From JBGOUV01 sp041477815 (GTDB lineage Bacteria; Acidobacteriota; Terriglobia; Bryobacterales; JACQDG01): a DNA stretch of 5,272 bases. Location: positions 1 through 5,272 of the forward strand of contig JBGOUV010000440.1 in the NCBI GenBank assembly GCA_041477815.1, in the 5' to 3' direction. Positions 4,791 through 5,272 of the stretch are shown in pieces. Position numbers and translations under genes: made by a program. Numbering within the stretch: position 1 is the first letter of the stretch; each line of letters opens with the position of its first letter. A model generated the notes under the pieces. It saw nothing but the letters and a program-made list of their open reading frames with translations, was not told the DNA's origin and did no database searches.

Positions 4791-5272
4791 TGCCCACTGG
4801 TAAGCGGTATTCGCGGGCCAGGTTGCCGTCCCGCGAGAGGCGCACCCAGTAGAGCCCGGAGGCGAGGCCGGTGGTGACCCGCGCCTCGGCCCGGATCCCC
4901 TCCCACCGAACGCCGGGGTGAGTCCAGACCTGCCCCCCGGACTCGCTAACAATCTGTAATGTATAGTCCGGGCCGGCCGTTAACCCCCGCGTATCCAGTC
5001 GCAGGGCGAAGGGCTCGCCGGGCTTGGCCCCCTCCCGGGGTTCGCCGCCCGCCCGGTAGGCGGTCAACTCGATGACCGGCAATTCGAGCGCCGCCGTCTG
5101 CACCGCCGGCGTCCTTACCTGCGCCGGCGGCAGCGCCACAATCACCAGCACCGCCGCCGCCCCCAGGGCCGCCGCCAGTCCCCAGGCCGGCGCGGGCAGG
5201 AACCACTGCCGCGGCTGTCGCGGCGCGTAGGTCCAATCGGCGCAGGCGCTCACCAGCATCCCCACCAGCGGC
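4771..5272 (-). CDS. Anti-sigma-factor-like single-pass membrane protein (5' end outside window)
   Basis: The frame is open to the window edge; a GTG at 5265 would give 164 residues, but in-frame codons continue upstream (Pro-Leu before that Val), so the gene is probably cut. Counting from 5265: a cytoplasmic part rich in W, R and P (11-27), one membrane segment WGLAAALGAAAVLVIVAL (28-45), then an outside domain (about 65-156) with short beta strands, including PGEPFALRLDTRGL, YTLQIVSESGGQVW and GLYWVRLSRDG. The final strands resemble the Ig-like or 'secretion-tail' folds at the end of acidobacterial zinc-finger anti-sigma proteins; the Trp/Arg/Pro stretch before one helix is also typical. 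The diagnostic HxxxCxxC zinc finger would lie outside the window, so the anti-sigma role is inference. Its C-terminal AEPRP comes from a repeat element. Confidence 0.7.
   Translation of the reverse strand, partial: PLVGMLVSACADWTYAPRQPRQWFLPAPAWGLAAALGAAAVLVIVALPPAQVRTPAVQTAALELPVIELTAYRAGGEPREGAKPGEPFALRLDTRGLTAGPDYTLQIVSESGGQVWTHPGVRWEGIRAEARVTTGLASGLYWVRLSRDGNLAREYRLPVGSAEPRP

Noticed and set aside
4335..4952. Several 64-174 codon frames on both strands in the repeat-rich gap
   Set aside because: All are Pro/Arg/Gly/Ala-rich translations of hairpins and repeats, overlap each other, and show no domain or good ribosome binding site.

Overview
The window is GC-rich bacterial DNA from what looks like an acidobacterium, probably of the Solibacter/Bryobacterales kind. 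I infer this from a Tat-exported enolase-superfamily protein, a glycine-rich protein ending in a KIPSESRLEF-type tail, the hfq-hflX pair, and short palindromic repeats in most gaps between genes. This placement rests on recalled family patterns; no search was run.

Layout from left to right: (1) the 3' end of a plus-strand glycine-zipper protein (2-157). (2) A gap between convergent genes holding four copies of a 16-bp AT-rich motif, two in each orientation (161-294). (3) A minus-strand, Tat-exported mannonate/galactonate dehydratase-like enzyme (297-1688). (4) A 71-bp divergent promoter region. (5) A plus-strand UDP-glucuronate decarboxylase-like epimerase starting at TTG (1760-2680). (6) A 29-bp-armed imperfect palindrome directly after its stop codon. 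(7) hfq (2842-3126), then hflX, which begins three bases after the hfq stop in the same frame and ends at 4413. (8) A 357-bp gene-free stretch packed with direct repeats and stem-loops. (9) The 3' part of a minus-strand membrane-anchored protein resembling an anti-sigma factor (4771 to the window edge). Its last codons and stop lie inside a half copy of the palindrome in (6).

The genes form no single pathway. Hfq (sRNA chaperone) and HflX (ribosome-splitting GTPase) are a common bacterial pair and are almost certainly co-transcribed here. The epimerase would make UDP-xylose for polysaccharide synthesis. The dehydratase would act on sugar acids outside the cytoplasm. No miaA lies directly upstream of hfq, its usual place in many bacteria.

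The points most worth a second look are the hfq/hflX junction, where no ATG, GTG or TTG allows a full-length HflX and an ATC codon is well placed behind a Shine-Dalgarno sequence; the repeat families that fill the gaps and in one case form the end of a gene; and the multi-hairpin stretch at 4443-4730. I found no CRISPR array, tRNA, rRNA, transposase or clear new multi-gene system.
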